Source: Lathyrus oleraceus (taxonomy: Eukaryota; Streptophyta; Magnoliopsida; Fabales; Fabaceae). Taken from it: DNA of 64,000 nucleotides. Both the position numbers and the translations under genes were made by a program. Position 1 is the stretch's first letter. Each line of letters starts with the position of its first letter. Location of the stretch: assembly GCF_024323335.1 (NCBI RefSeq), contig NC_066585.1, forward strand, positions 340,877,346-340,941,345. The letters run 5' to 3'. The notes beneath the pieces are model-generated. The model ran no database searches and had not been told where the DNA came from. It was given only the letters and a program-made list of their open reading frames with translations. Of the stretch, positions 23,103 through 37,340 are shown one piece after another.

Positions 23103-24450
23103 TTTGAACGATACATAATGACAGGAACATCAACAATAAACCAATTGTTACAAGTCTGCCCATGTGTCACAAAGTTAGCACAATCTTCTTCATCTTCATC
23201 TTCATGATTGATGGCAGTTGGGTGTTGTTCTTCCTTGTGAATGAGCCCTCCATTGCGGATAATTGGTTGCATAGGTTTGGCATCTCCTTGGAACAACCCT
23301 TGCTGAAATCCCAGACCAACTTTGTTCTTGTTCTCGATGACCTCTATGACAAGACCACACTTGTTTGTGTCACCGGCCTGAACAACTTCCTGTGCATCTT
23401 TTAAGGAAGATTTGGATGCCCTAGTCTTCTGAATCGCATCAGCTACTGACAAAGCTTGGAACGAAGTTCTAATCTCTTGTTCAACTTCAACATAGGTAAA
23501 AGATGAAAGATGGCTTACCCACATCACTTTCTCACCTCCTACAACAACGAGCTTGCCATTCTTAACCAATTTTAGTTTCTGATGCAGAGTCGACATGACA
23601 ACACCAACCTTATGAATCCACGACCTTCCCAATAAACAGATATAGGTCGGGTGAATGTCCATTACTTGGAAAGTAATCTGGAAATCACTCTGACCTATCT
23701 TAACTGGGAGGTCCACTTCTCCAATGATAGTTTTACGAGAATCATCGAACTCTTTCACAACCACACCCTTGTACCTCATGGGTGCTCCCTGATAAGATAA
23801 TCTTGCCAAAGTAGATTTGGATAGAACATTCAACGATGAACCCGTGTCTACCAAAACATTGGGCAAAGCATCTTCTTTACAATTCATGGATATATGAAGG
23901 GCCAAGTTATGATTTAAGCCTTCCTCGGGAAGCTCTTCATCGCAAAAGCTCAAATTGTTGCATGAAGTAATATTGGCAACGATATGATCAAACTGATCAA
24001 CTTTGACATCTTGTTCCACATATGCTTGCTCAAGCACCTTCTGTAGCGCCTCTCGGTGCGCTTCATAATTCATCAACAAAGATAATACAAATATCTGGGA
24101 TGGTGTTTGGAGCAACTTCTCCACAACATTAAACTCACTCTTCTTAATCAATTGGAGAACCCCATCATCATCATCCTTAACCCTCAACCCACTGGATTTA
24201 CCAGACTGAGAACTTGGAGAATTAACAGGATTAACCAAAGGAACATTCGCCTTCTTACCAATCACAACATCCTCCACAACCTTCACGGATACTGGACCAA
24301 ATACACGATTGCTTTAGGTCACTTTAAAACATCAACAATGCTCACTACTGAATTTGCTGCGGGAAGAGGAACCTCTTGCCCATTTTCAATCATAGTAGCA
24401 TTATATTTGTAAGGTACAACTTTATCGGATGCATAAGGGATTGTGCCCGC
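23099..24450 (-). pseudogene. Ogre gag-protease, protease half
   Basis: A 395-codon open stretch (24286-23099) carries a retroviral-type aspartic protease with LVDTGSSLNVLS at about residue 145 and LLGRSWIH about 75 residues later, followed by a long C-terminal tail with an acidic HEDEDEEDC run. Upstream, the frame continues to about 24440 (SDKVVPYKYNATM, NGQEVPLPAA) with a stop near 24314. It is split from the Gag half by an inserted solo LTR (24451-25841). The protease would process the Gag-Pol precursor. The catalytic triplet is intact, but the polyprotein is broken. Confidence 0.85.
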
Positions 24451-25841
24451 TGATCATTCGCCAATTCTCCTTGTTTCCTGACACTCATTCGTCACATTTA
24501 TAAGAAATCGGTAACACATTAGTTCACTTTTGTTTTGTTTTAGCTATTTATATGTTTAGCATTGTTGTCTCTATTTGTTAAGGACATGCTATATGCATTA
24601 TCATATCCCATTTTATGTCCTTTTGTGGTAGTTCTTTTGGTTTCAGGTAAAAGCAAGTGCACAGGAGGGATAAACAAGCAAAACAGGCATTCCGAGCCCG
24701 ACATAGGAAGAAAAAATGGACTTACAGTAGCCCTAACACAGCCACACGTGATGGCCAACACGGGCCGTGTTAGGAGAAGAGGTTGAGAAATGGAAAACAA
24801 GGAACTGACACGGGTGCCCGTGTCAGCCTCCCTGAAGGGTGTGTCATGGCTGAAGTTTGCCTAGAAGCCAACACGGCCAGGCGTGTTGCCTGACACGGCC
24901 AGTGTTGGCTTGGACACTTGAATTTCCAATTTTTTGCTGCTTTTGGCACGGCTTATCCCGGAGGGCATTTTGGACTTTTACGCAAGGAAAATTTCCATCA
25001 GGAACTATTTACACTGGATTTGAATATGGAGAGAGGGACTTTTTACACGATAAAGAATTGGAAACGGTCGAGATTGGAGAAGTGACAAGAAGCGAAGAAC
25101 GGGGATCCTTTAAGAGCGGACGTGATTGAAGATCAACGGAATTCCGACCTTTTTGTAATGTCTCAATTTAACTTTGTATATGATTTGAATAATATGATAG
25201 GCTAAACCCCCCAATGCCACGGGGGTGTCCCTGAATTGATCATGTAATGACTTTGATGTTTGATTTCCCTTAATGTATGATATTTGATTCCAATTTCACT
25301 GTATGATTTGCGTAATGCTTTCTTTTTGGCGAAAATTAAGATTGATGTATGGTTAACGATTAGCAGGACTGCAATGGTTAAGGTTTTCATACAGTGAAAC
25401 CATAGTAGAGATCACCTAGGACTAGGGATACCCTATGGTTACGGGATTATTCTTGTTAATTTAAAATGATTGGTTTCATCATAATCACCTAAGGAGTTAG
25501 AGGTTAGATTGAATACCAAAGGTTTCCCTCCGAGGTCTTAGGGGGAAATAATCTTAAGATCCGGTAATTGAAACAATATTCAGTATTAAGGAGATATACA
25601 CTCAAGGGGTCATTACAGGAGATGTTTACACACCTTCCTTGGCATATCATATTAACTTGTTAAAATATTTATTTGTTATATTTTTCCATATAGTGAATTC
25701 TTCAAAACCATACCTATAACTTTTGTTTAATTGAGTGACTATTTACCTTTATATTGTTGCACAATCCTCGGGATCGATCTTTGGGAAACATCCCTCTTAT
25801 TGCTACATCAGCGAAAATAGTACACTTGCTATTTTTTCGCA
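24451..25841 (+). mobile_element. Athila-like solo LTR inside Ogre gag-pro
   Basis: 1391 bp running TGATCATT...TTCGCA. It interrupts the Ogre frame between codons ending SPFVIR (25842 side) and those starting GTIPYASDK (24440 side). The right end, with 'tcctcgggatcgatct' and 'gtacacttgct', resembles Athila-type LTR 3' ends. No 5-bp target duplication is clear (left CCCGC, right CGTAT), so the limits may be off by a few bases or the site has mutated. It contains an array of CACGG/CCGTG dyads. Confidence 0.6.
24757..24910. repeat. CACGG/CCGTG palindrome array in solo LTR
   Basis: AACACGG-G-CCGTGTT at 24757-24771, TGACACGGG-TG-CCCGTGTCA at 24806-24825 (9-bp perfect arms), AACACG/CGTGTT at 24870-24887 and a degenerate fourth copy at 24891-24908. 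Arms are 6-9 bp around short centres. Confidence 0.85.
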
Positions 25842-27760
25842 CGTATTACAAACGGTGATACCGATATATTATCTCTTTTACTGCTGTCAAACTGGATTAC
25901 TACTCGCTTAGGAGTCTTGAATATTGGCACAATTACATTCACACCATTACTCATATACCTGTCTTGATTGATCTGAATCACACCTTCATCCATTAACTTC
26001 TGAATTTCCCTCTTGACAATCACACATCCTCATGGATTAACACTGCAGATAATATAACCATCATGGTTATGTTCACAACCACTAATTAGACACAAAGTTC
26101 TATGTATCTCCACCAAAGACCTTTGGATACAGCGAACATCAAAAATTATGTATTTACTAGGACAACCATCTAACATATTCATAGAATAATTTCCATGGGT
26201 GGGGAAAGGATTAGCTTTGACATTAGGTGCGCGGTCCTCAAAGGACACCATCCCACTTTTGTCCAATTTCTGGACTTCATACTTCAATGGATAACAGTTC
26301 TTGATGTCTTGGACGGGTGCCTCTTGATGAAAAGAGAAATGCAGATTGGGCTTGTACCAAAAAGGAAAAGGCTCAGGTATATCCGGAGGATTCTTCGGCT
26401 GGATCAAATTCTTGACGACAAGAGAAGGATACAATTCGGCATACATCCTCGGAATATGATCATCCTTTTAAAATTATTATGCTGATTGTTGTAGTTGTTG
26501 TGATTGTTGTGAGTGCGTTGTTGTTGTTGTTGTTGAATTGGTGTTGATTGAATTATGGAATTGTTACTAAATAATGGAATGACAGAGGATACTTGATGAT
26601 AATGTTGTTGAGATCTGGAATTCTTCCTCACATGAGGCCTCATTTGCCTCCCCACAGATACTGAATTGGTTTCCCCCTCCTTCTTCTTAGAGAAACTCCC
26701 TCCATATTTATTTCTCGTATATGCTTCTTCTTTAGACAAATGACCCTCTCAGACACCCTCTTCTAAACACATCCCCATGTTCACCATTTCAGTGAAGTCA
26801 TTGGAAGCACTGGCACTCATACGCTTGTAATAGAATGAACTCAGATCTTCAAAAATATCTTCGTCATTTCCTTATCTTCCAATGGGGGACTAATCTGAGA
26901 AGCAAGCTCTCTCCACCTCTACGTTGTACTTGTACTGTTTTACGAAGGCCTCGCCTAAGTCGTTGAAAGTACGAACATTAGCACTGTCTAAACCCATATA
27001 CCACGAAAGCGTGGCACCGGTCAAATTGTCTTGAAAATAATGGATGAGCAACTGGTCATTATCTGTCTGGGTCGACATCTTGGGGCGTACATGACAAGAT
27101 GGCTCAAAGGACAAGTATTCCCCGTATACTTCTCAAAATCTGGGACCTTGAATTAACAGGGATTTTTATGTTGGGCACCAAGCAAAGTTCAGCATCACTT
27201 TTCCCAAACAAGTTCTTACCCCTCATTGTCTTCAATTCTTTTTTCAGCTCTTGAAATTGGTATTTCATTTCATCCATTTTCTCGTACATATTGGGGCCCT
27301 CAGACGACTCAGAATGATAAATGGTTTCTTCAACACGTGGTAAAACATGCACCACAGGAGGAGGCGTTGACATGATCGGGCGAGATGTCAGTATAAGAGC
27401 AACGATTGAAGCATAACCTTCAGACACAAAATTCGGAGGCATTCCCTACGGGAATCCGGAAGGCATAACTTGTGCAGACTAGCTGGCAGGAAACACAGGC
27501 ACTGGCTTTGAGACGATCTCTGAGATGATAGTCCTTTAAGGAGTTGCAGGAGTTGGAGCTGGTTGATTCTAAGCATAAATGAAAAACTCCATAAGAGCGG
27601 TGAGCCTATCAACTTCTTCCTTGAGTTATCGGGTATCTTGTTCCATCTGATCCATTCTTTGTTGACGATTAGCGCGAGTATCGTATTGATGAGTCGGTTT
27701 GTTTGATACAAAGACGAAGAACAATAAGACATCTGGCCGAAGGGCTAGAAGGCAAGAAAC
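25842..27760 (-). pseudogene. Ogre gag-protease, Gag half
   Basis: Several minus-strand frames together resemble an Ogre Gag. They include a segment with MDEMKYQFQELKKELKTM (27104-27442), a retrotransposon-Gag core with LLIHYFQDNLTGATLSWYMG and AFVKQYKYNV (26890-27114), a basic Q/N-rich linker with IQQQQQQRTHNN (about 26520), and a Gag C-terminal region with YAELYPSLV and SFEDRAPNVKANPFP (26030-26446). Frames shift repeatedly and stops are frequent, for example near 27430-27730 in the N-terminal part. The exact start cannot be fixed, because the likely first Met region around 27730-27760 is itself damaged. Gag would form the particle shell. Confidence 0.82.
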
Positions 27761-27990
27761 TTGCTATGCAAATGATGCATGAAATGCAATGTTTTTATTT
27801 TATTATTTCAAGGAACATATAAAGCCTTACTTGCAAATATTTCAATAATAATATTCAATAATAATATTCAATAATAACATTTGAAATTGACCATAAAATC
27901 ACTTTTTTCATTCATAAAATTGGGAAGGATTAGATTGAGTAAATTTTAGAAACCAAAAATACAAATACAAGAGAAAAGGAAAGCATCATC

Positions 27991-29672
<1,682 letters not shown>

Positions 29673-30537
29673 GGTCTAAAAATATTTGCAACTATGACCT
29701 TAGTTCCTTGAAATTTTATTTTTTGTGATGAATGTTATGATGTGCATGTATGCATGAATGCAACAATGACACGCAAGGGATCACATACAAGGTAAACACA
29801 AACAAAGGTCAAGGGATGGATCAGGTCACCATCAAGATCAATCATCCATTTTGGTGGGTTATGGTTTTCACCTTATCAACACCCAAGTTCCATTGATATT
29901 GATGAGACTGATCGGATCAACCAAGAATGAAAGGGTTTGTTGCGAATCACGAGCATGGAGTCAGGTTAAGAACCATACCAAAGGAGTGTACTTTGGATAA
30001 AAACATATAGATCATGTTCTAAAAAGTTCCCATAGTCGTGATCCCATCTATCAGATACTATAGGTTCGGATGACTGACTCATCAACCCATAGTATTCTCA
30101 AGAGAAACTCATATGAGTGTAGTATCATGTAACAACTGTTATCAAGTCTACACTTGAACAGTCTTCTCATTACGTCCTAAATATGCCAAGTTGGGTTAAA
30201 TGTTCTATTATCCTCAGCTTCTCAGACTCCCAAATCAGAGAAAGTAACGCCTATCCACGACTTACTTGTATGACATCAGTAACTCCAAAGGGGTCTCCAA
30301 TGAGTGGGGGATCTCATGTCAACTCTTTCAGGACTACTCCTTCAAAGCCAACATGACTATACCATCCTCATATCTTGGATTTCACTCAAGTTTGGGTTAG
30401 AACTTATCTCACCACACAGAGATCACCAAGCACAACAGACAAAAAGTTTCACACATACAATATATACAAGCAAACAAACATCAATAATCAACAAATATAA
30501 TACACATAAAAAGTAGGCTAAACCCACTGAGGACTAC
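29673..30537 (-). other. Ogre leader between PBS and ORF1
   Basis: No gene is seen. About 90 bp at 29820-29910 ('atcaatcatccattttggtg', 'tcaacacccaag') matches the middle of the diverged Ogre-type LTR at 45440-45530. Confidence 0.6.
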
Positions 30538-30555
30538 TCCCCAACAAAGTCGCCA
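30538..30555 (-). other. Ogre primer-binding site candidate
   Basis: The minus strand reads TGGCGACTTTGTTGGGGA, nine bases downstream of the 5' LTR end. Legume Ogre elements carry a TGGCGACTCTG-type PBS here, assigned in the literature to an Arg tRNA. Two C-to-T changes are seen, as expected of decay. Confidence 0.65.
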
Positions 30556-31706
30556 CTTTCTTTCTGTAGTGGTAAATTCATGACCATTGAGTTATTGGTT
30601 AGCTCAACATCAATAAAACAAGATTCGCCACCGCGCTTTTATTTTTTCCAAAGGAAAAGGGAAAAGTACGAACAAAACCCAAAGATAATAAGTTTTCAAA
30701 TCAAAACTAATAAAATGTCAGAGATTACAGGTAAAGGGGTTGGTTACATAGATGGAAGGTATTAGCACCCAAAGTGTCCTAGGTACTCCTAGGGAGCCAT
30801 TTTTGTGTGCAAGTGTTTTAGTTGAAAAGATGTTTGCTAAAAAATAGAATGAGGGGATGAGAAGATAATTCATTATTTACAATTTTTGTGTTTGACAAGA
30901 CCTTCGGTCTTATGCCTACGTACCAATATAAAATGAGGGATAAAAACCTCGTAGTTCATGGTAATAATTTCAAAGATGGGTAGATTGATTCTAACAAAAG
31001 CTTAAAGATCTTTTGTTATCAACGGGAGAATACTCAAGCAAACATCCACCGATAATGAGGGTTTTACAACATTTAAGAGAGAGGGCCCCAACTTGGATTC
31101 AATCAACAAGTATGCCATTAACACCCAATAAATGGAGAGACTTACAATCAGTATATCATGGAATGGAAGAATTATATATCAAGCAAAGATAACTCAAATT
31201 TAAATGCTCGCTTTTGAAAAATTTAAAAGGAAAAGGCACAAAATGGCCAAAAGGATTAGATGAGGTTTTTAGTTCTTTTTTTTGTCTTTTTTTGAAAATA
31301 AAGTCAATATAATTAAGTTCATTTAAAAGTTTTCTTAAGAAAAATATTTTGAATATCAATGGCATAAGGCCAAGGTTTCTACTGATTAAAACAAGTCTAA
31401 GTTGAAAACAAGAAACAAAGAAGTTTTTGAAAGTGAGGGAGAGATTTTGAAATTAAGAAAGCAAGAGGAGATGAAGGACTATCCTAGACAAGATTTAAAA
31501 GTTTAGAGTTGAAAAGATCTAACCAATGGGAAGTATCCACAAGATAATAGTGTAAGATAGAAAACCATTTCCTTTGGATTGTCAAGCAAGCAACAAGCAT
31601 AATCATCCAAGCAATTAAGAAGAATACCAATGGCATCAAATAAATATAACCAAACATCCAAGCAAGAACTCTAAAGCAAGCAGTCTTCAATATCCTTTAG
31701 ATATAT

Positions 31707-33481
31707 TGTAACACCCCGATTAAAATAAGAGAATTATTTAATTGAGTTAATATTATTTTATTAATTTAATTAAATAAAGTTGAATTATTGGATTATTATT
31801 ATTATTATTTGGAATAATAATTATTATGGGAAAATATATAAGTGGAATAAGAGAAAAGGTTTTCATTTTTGGAAAAGGTTTTTACGTGAAAACTGAGAAG
31901 CTGCAGAGAAGAGGAAAAGGGCAAAGAGCTGTAGAGCAAAGGTTGGAGAACGGAAAAGCTTGAAGCTCGAAGAGTTGCCGGATTGTTAAGGTAAGGGGGG
32001 TTTATCGTCGTTTAATGGGTATTATCGATTAACATGTAATGGGTAGTGATAAGCCGTCGATTGACCCTAATTGGGATTTAGAATGCTGAGAAATTATGTT
32101 GAATAAGTGGTATTAAAGCTGAAATTGAATTTTGTGTTTGAGTGTATTGTGAATTTCTGAGCGTATAGCTTTTTACGGAAGTTGAATCGGAGGTCCGGAA
32201 GTCCTCCAACGGCGGAAAATGCGGAAACTCTGCATTCTGCCTTGTGTTAGCGCAGGAATTGTTGTTTCGCCTGCGTTAACCGGTTAACCCAGGGTGTTAA
32301 CCGGTTAACACTGTTATAAATTGTGAAAAATGTTGAGTTTTGCCTGCGTTAACCGGTTAACCTATAGCGTTAACCGGTTAACACTGTTGCGTTTTGCCTG
32401 GAAGTGTAATTTTCCTGCGTTAACCGGTTAACCTATAGCGTTAACCGGTTAACACTGTTGCAGTATGTAAAAATGGTTGATTTTTATGATGTAAGCGTAA
32501 TTGGTGATTGGCCTATTGTATCCAATTGTGATAAATAAATTCGTGGAGTCTATGTTGCGAAATGTTGATGCAAATATGTTGATAAATTGTTTTTGTGGAA
32601 AATATTAAGTTGTAGGCTGATGAGCCAAAGTTGAATATAAGTTGTTTTGTTGAAAATGCTGAGTTGTAGGCTGATGAGCCAAAGTTGATTTTTAAGTTGT
32701 TGTTGCTGAAAAAACTGTTATGTTGTCGTTGTTATTATGTTGTTGAACTTTCAAGTCGTACATGCCATATACATTCATATGCATTAAGTCGGGGCTTTTG
32801 CTCACACCACGTTGGCCTGGATTGGCAAAATTATGGGGCTTTTGCTCACACCACGTTGGCCTGGATTGGCAAAAATTTTAAGTTGAAAGTTGAAGGCTTA
32901 TGCCTTGATGCCCACTAAACTGGCAATGATTTTAAGTTGGGAGTTTTACTCCAAATGGTACCACATGCATGAAGAGTCGAGTCTCATTTGAGTTGCATTT
33001 ACGTTGTGTTTGAATATGATGTTGAGTTGAATATGCTGCTACCGAATGCATGATATGATGTGGGTGATTAACGTGTAAAGTTACTTAACATAACATGATG
33101 ATTTATAATATTGGTTATATCGATTGAGGAACTCACCCTTACAGTTATATTTTTCAGGTAACGAGCAGTGAGTTGAGTAGAAGCTAGTGCTTGAAGTCTA
33201 GAGTGGTTTTAGTGGGTCATGCTCTGATAGATGTAACATCGGGACGGGATGTTTTATTTGTTGAATAAATGTTAATTTTAAGATATTACAGATGTTGAAT
33301 GTTCCTATCCGCTGCGAATTTTTAAAGAAGTGTTTATGTTGGATTAAATAATGAGCATGACTGATTTTTACGGTGAATTATGTGAAGTATTATGTGACAC
33401 CCTTGGTGCATGATTACTCTGATATTGATTTATATGCTGTTGTTTTAATTAAATATTTGGGGTATTTAGAAGGGTGTTACA
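31707..33481 (+). mobile_element. Chromovirus-like Ty3/gypsy solo LTR
   Basis: 1775 bp starting TGTAACACCC and ending GGGTGTTACA, a perfect 10-bp inverted terminal repeat, flanked on both sides by TATAT (31702-31706 and 33482-33486). The Ogre LTR sequence resumes in register, as shown by the uninterrupted copy near 11890. Such ends are usual for Tekay-type chromovirus LTRs in plants. It holds the GTTAACCGGTTAAC array and two further short tandem duplications (about 32600-32695 and 32791-32878). No coding region is present, so it is a solo LTR left by LTR-LTR recombination. Confidence 0.85.
32275..32453. repeat. Three 72-bp units with paired 14-bp palindromes
   Basis: Perfect GTTAACCGGTTAAC at 32275, 32296, 32348, 32369, 32419 and 32440. 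Pairs are exactly 21 bp apart and units 71-73 bp apart. The context 'gcgttaacc...aacactgttg' matches the Copia-1 leader array at 9092-9303. Confidence 0.93.
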
Positions 33482-36400
33482 TATATCAGATGAAATATCC
33501 CTCGAAACATACTCAAAGAGAAAGCATCAGATATAAACAATAAGATCAAAATAACAACTTAAGCACAAAGAAAAAGTGTATAATAAATAAACCAAAGGAG
33601 TCTCCCAAGGCTTGTATTATATGAATGTCGTTGGTCAAGATAAGGTCTCAGATTAATGGCATTGGCCAAGTCCTTCCAAAGCACATGGATGTTGCCTACT
33701 CTAAGTTCAAAAGTTCATATCAAGTCACACACAAAGGTCCAACAGTCCACCAATGTATTTTTTAGGTTTTTTATTGTTTATTAAGTGTTTTAAGGTCCTA
33801 AGACCACAAACAAAACAAGATCACAAACATATAATATAATACAAGCACAAAATATGGCTCAAGTGAGCTAAGTGAAAATGACTGAAACATAAACAACTTG
33901 CATGAATGTAAAGGACAATAAATGATAAAATGCAAGAATTTAAATTGCATTAAAGTAAGTGACTTTAAAAATAAAGTCAACAATAACGGGATGCTAGTGA
34001 ATGTTAGTGGAAGAAGAAAAGATTGTCTTTAAGTTATTTTTTGGAGAACACTCAACCATCCACTCACAAGCATGAAGATATGAACCTAGACATCATCCAT
34101 TAGAAGGGCTCCAACTTGGATAAATCAACAAGTATGCCACTAGCTCTCACAAATGGAAAAGAGGAAAAATCTTCACACAATACCATGAGGAATGTGAGAC
34201 TTACAATCTCATTTACAAAAATGTTATGCCTTTTGGGAGAAATTTAACGCTATGTTAAGCAATCGTAATTGGACTTATGTAGAAGTCACAACTATCTGAG
34301 GTCGGGCAATAATAATATTGGTGTTAATGCATGGTAGAGACAAGGTATAAAGACCAAACTCCTAAAGCATACCACACACAAAAATAAAAGGGGATGGACC
34401 TATTTCAATCAAGCTCATGTTGATTCATTTGACACAAGGTCATTGATGAATTAACTAGCATTTTGATCTTATGAGAAATCATTGGTCATGAATGGATTGG
34501 TAAAGAAGAGAGGTGAAGATGGAGAGATGATGTGAAAGAGATCCCAAATTGATCAAGGGATGAACCTCACTTGATCAATACCATCTATTCATTTTGCGGG
34601 ATGAAGTTCAAACTTCATCAACCCCCTAAATCCAATGGTATTGATCAAATTAATGTCCAATTCAACCAAGATCAAGGCCAAACAGAAGTTGAGTTAACAC
34701 AAAGTCAAATAAAATAGCTCGAAAAAATATTAAAGCAATTAAAACAATTTAAATCAATTTTTAAATGAAGAAAATCCATTTTAAAAGGAAAAAAAACCCT
34801 CAAATCCCTTCAAATCACCAAAGGAATGGCCAAGGGGTTTATCATAGGTCAAACAAGGTCAAAGGACCTTTGACTATTTTTTTTGTTGCATTTTTTTGAA
34901 AGTCATAAGTATTTAAAATCAATTAAAAACAAGTCAAAAATCACAAAATTCACTAAAAATATCAAACTGAATCCAAAAATTATTTTTAATTCAGAAAATG
35001 GAAGAGGAAATTATTTGAGAATTTTTTTGGTGAAAGTCCCATAATTTTTGGATTAAAATTGAAATTATAGTGAATTAAGAGAAAATGATATTTAAAAAAT
35101 TAAATTGGAAATTAATTAAATCAGAAAAAATAAGGGCCATCATATTTCCCTTATTAATTGAGGTGACAGATCTTATGGCTACGCGTATAACATCCACCAT
35201 GGTTATCAGTCAACGCGCATGTAAAAGTGGTATTCAGAATCAAGGGCCCAGATTGGAACGTGGCAACAAGATCAAATTGTCTGGACTGAGCCAGCACACC
35301 ACCAAAGCCCTAGCTTCGATCTTCTTCTCCGACCACACTCACTAGACTGGTCCAACAAAATTGTCACCAAAATAAACGTATCATACATCAATTTAAAGAG
35401 AAAATGATGAGGATTCCAAATATGACCTCCAATTTTTCCAACTCTCACTCTATAATGAGAATGTGGAGTTGAAAATTGAGGTTCCAAAATTGAGTTGCTT
35501 CGATTCAACCTGAATACAACTCAATATCAATGCCTACATTGGTAGGGCTTCAGGCAACCACAAAATAAGCAAAAATATCAAGACATGAAAGAGAATAGAA
35601 GAGTTGAAATTCTAGAAAATTCACCTTCAGGTTGTAGTGATAAGGCTCGATCTTGATGCAATTCCACTTGGCTTTGCTTCCTTTTGCTTATAGGAGATGA
35701 TTAGAATAAAAAAGGCTTTGAATCCTTGGAGTTCTAGTTCAGAAACAGAAGTCGAACAAGAAGCTCAATTTCAATGAAATCTTCAAGGTATTCTCTCAAG
35801 TATGGCTATGGGATTGCTTGGCACAACTTGGGAAAGGGTTCTCCTTCATTCTGAGGCTATGGAGTTCAACTTATAGGAAATGCAATTCATTTCCACACCA
35901 TTTGAATTTTGAATCCAAAAAGAGTAATTGATGTGCATGGGTGCATGGGCATGTGTTTAGGCCCAAATGATCATTGCAATCAGTTCAAATTCGTGCATAA
36001 ATGATGACGAGATCATAACATGAAGCCATGTAAAGGTGTTTAACATTTGAGTTCAAAAGTTGCCAAATTGGGCCATGCAAAGAAGCTATGCGCAACTCTT
36101 TCAAATCTAGTGCAAATGTAATGATCTTGGACTCTTTGGAAAGCTACCATAATGATGAATTCTGACCTTGAAGTTGGAGTAATCAAACATACTTGAAAAT
36201 TTTCTAAGTTAAAAGTCAAATGACCCCTTCTTCCACCTTTAATAACTTTTTCTATGAGCTTCAAATGACTTTGATTCTTTATTCAAAGTTTTAGCTCTTT
36301 TAATCATATTCAATTTGGTCACAAATTTGACACCATTTGCATCTTGCATGATAGAGTTACGAATTTTACAAGTTGAGGAAAAATGCTTGTTTAATGGTGA

Positions 36401-37340
36401 AGACCAAAATGGACCTATAATCTTTCCTCATGGCACATGCCCTTGCAAGTGGAATTTGAACTTTATAAAAGAAACAAATTTTAATAAGACATCTTGAAAT
36501 TGATCATGAAAATTGGATCATCTCCATATGATAAAAATTGAGCAAGTTATGGTTCTTGGAAGTTGACCTTCTATCTAGGGCACATACAAAATGACCTATA
36601 ATCATTTACCATAAAAAATGACTTTCCAAGAACAGTTAGCTCTTGATGCCAACATGAAAGTTGTTTGGAATGTCACAAGGAGTAACTTGGATCTTGGAAT
36701 AATTTTGATACGATAAAAATTCTATGAGATAGGGTCTAGGGAACCCTAGATTTGAATAGTTAACTTTTCTAGTCAACCTCCTTGAACCAACTTGCAAACT
36801 TGAAGCTCTCTTGCTCTTTGGGGCTCATGGAGGATCATATATGCTTATGATGATGTGAAATGAAGTATCCCATAATATATTTGACCAAATGTTGAATAAA
36901 CTTGTTGAGGAAGGCACACAAGATACCCAGATGAATTATGGCTTCCTTGACAAACAAGCTTCAAACTCTTCATGAATTCTTGACAAAATGACAAATAAAG
37001 AACATAGGGATTCATATATGATGCTTAGAACCAATGTGGACATTTTCTAACTTGATCCCTTGCATTGATGGTCTCAAACCCTAGTTGTGAGCTTGATGAG
37101 GCACAAGTGGATACACACACTACCTACAAAAGAAACAAAGATACACTAGACATATTTTTGGTATTTTGGTTAGTAAACAAAGAAAAATAAAGTATGATAC
37201 AATCAAATATGCTTGGTGATCTCTCCCAATGCAAACCCAATGAATGAAAGGTGAGAAGGATACCAAGTTGTGATCCCAATGCCAATGCAACGTTATGAGA
37301 TGGCATGAGGAATCTTAGGAGTCAAAATGTGGGTTTTACA

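Larger units (their letters stand above)
30565..37340 (-). repeat. Ogre 5' LTR, split by a gypsy solo LTR
   Basis: The plus-strand limits are TGTAGTGG at 30565 and GGTTTTACA at 37340. Without the inserted solo LTR it is about 5.0 kb and aligns with 3975-15796. It retains the TACGTA module (30921-30956) that the 3' LTR has lost. Unusually for a 5' LTR, its outer side carries a polypurine tract and internal sequence (37341-37505). Confidence 0.85.

Noticed and set aside
24540..25129. Three ORFs of 74-90 codons inside the Athila-like solo LTR
   Set aside because: They overlap on both strands over a palindrome array and LTR sequence, with no protein motif.
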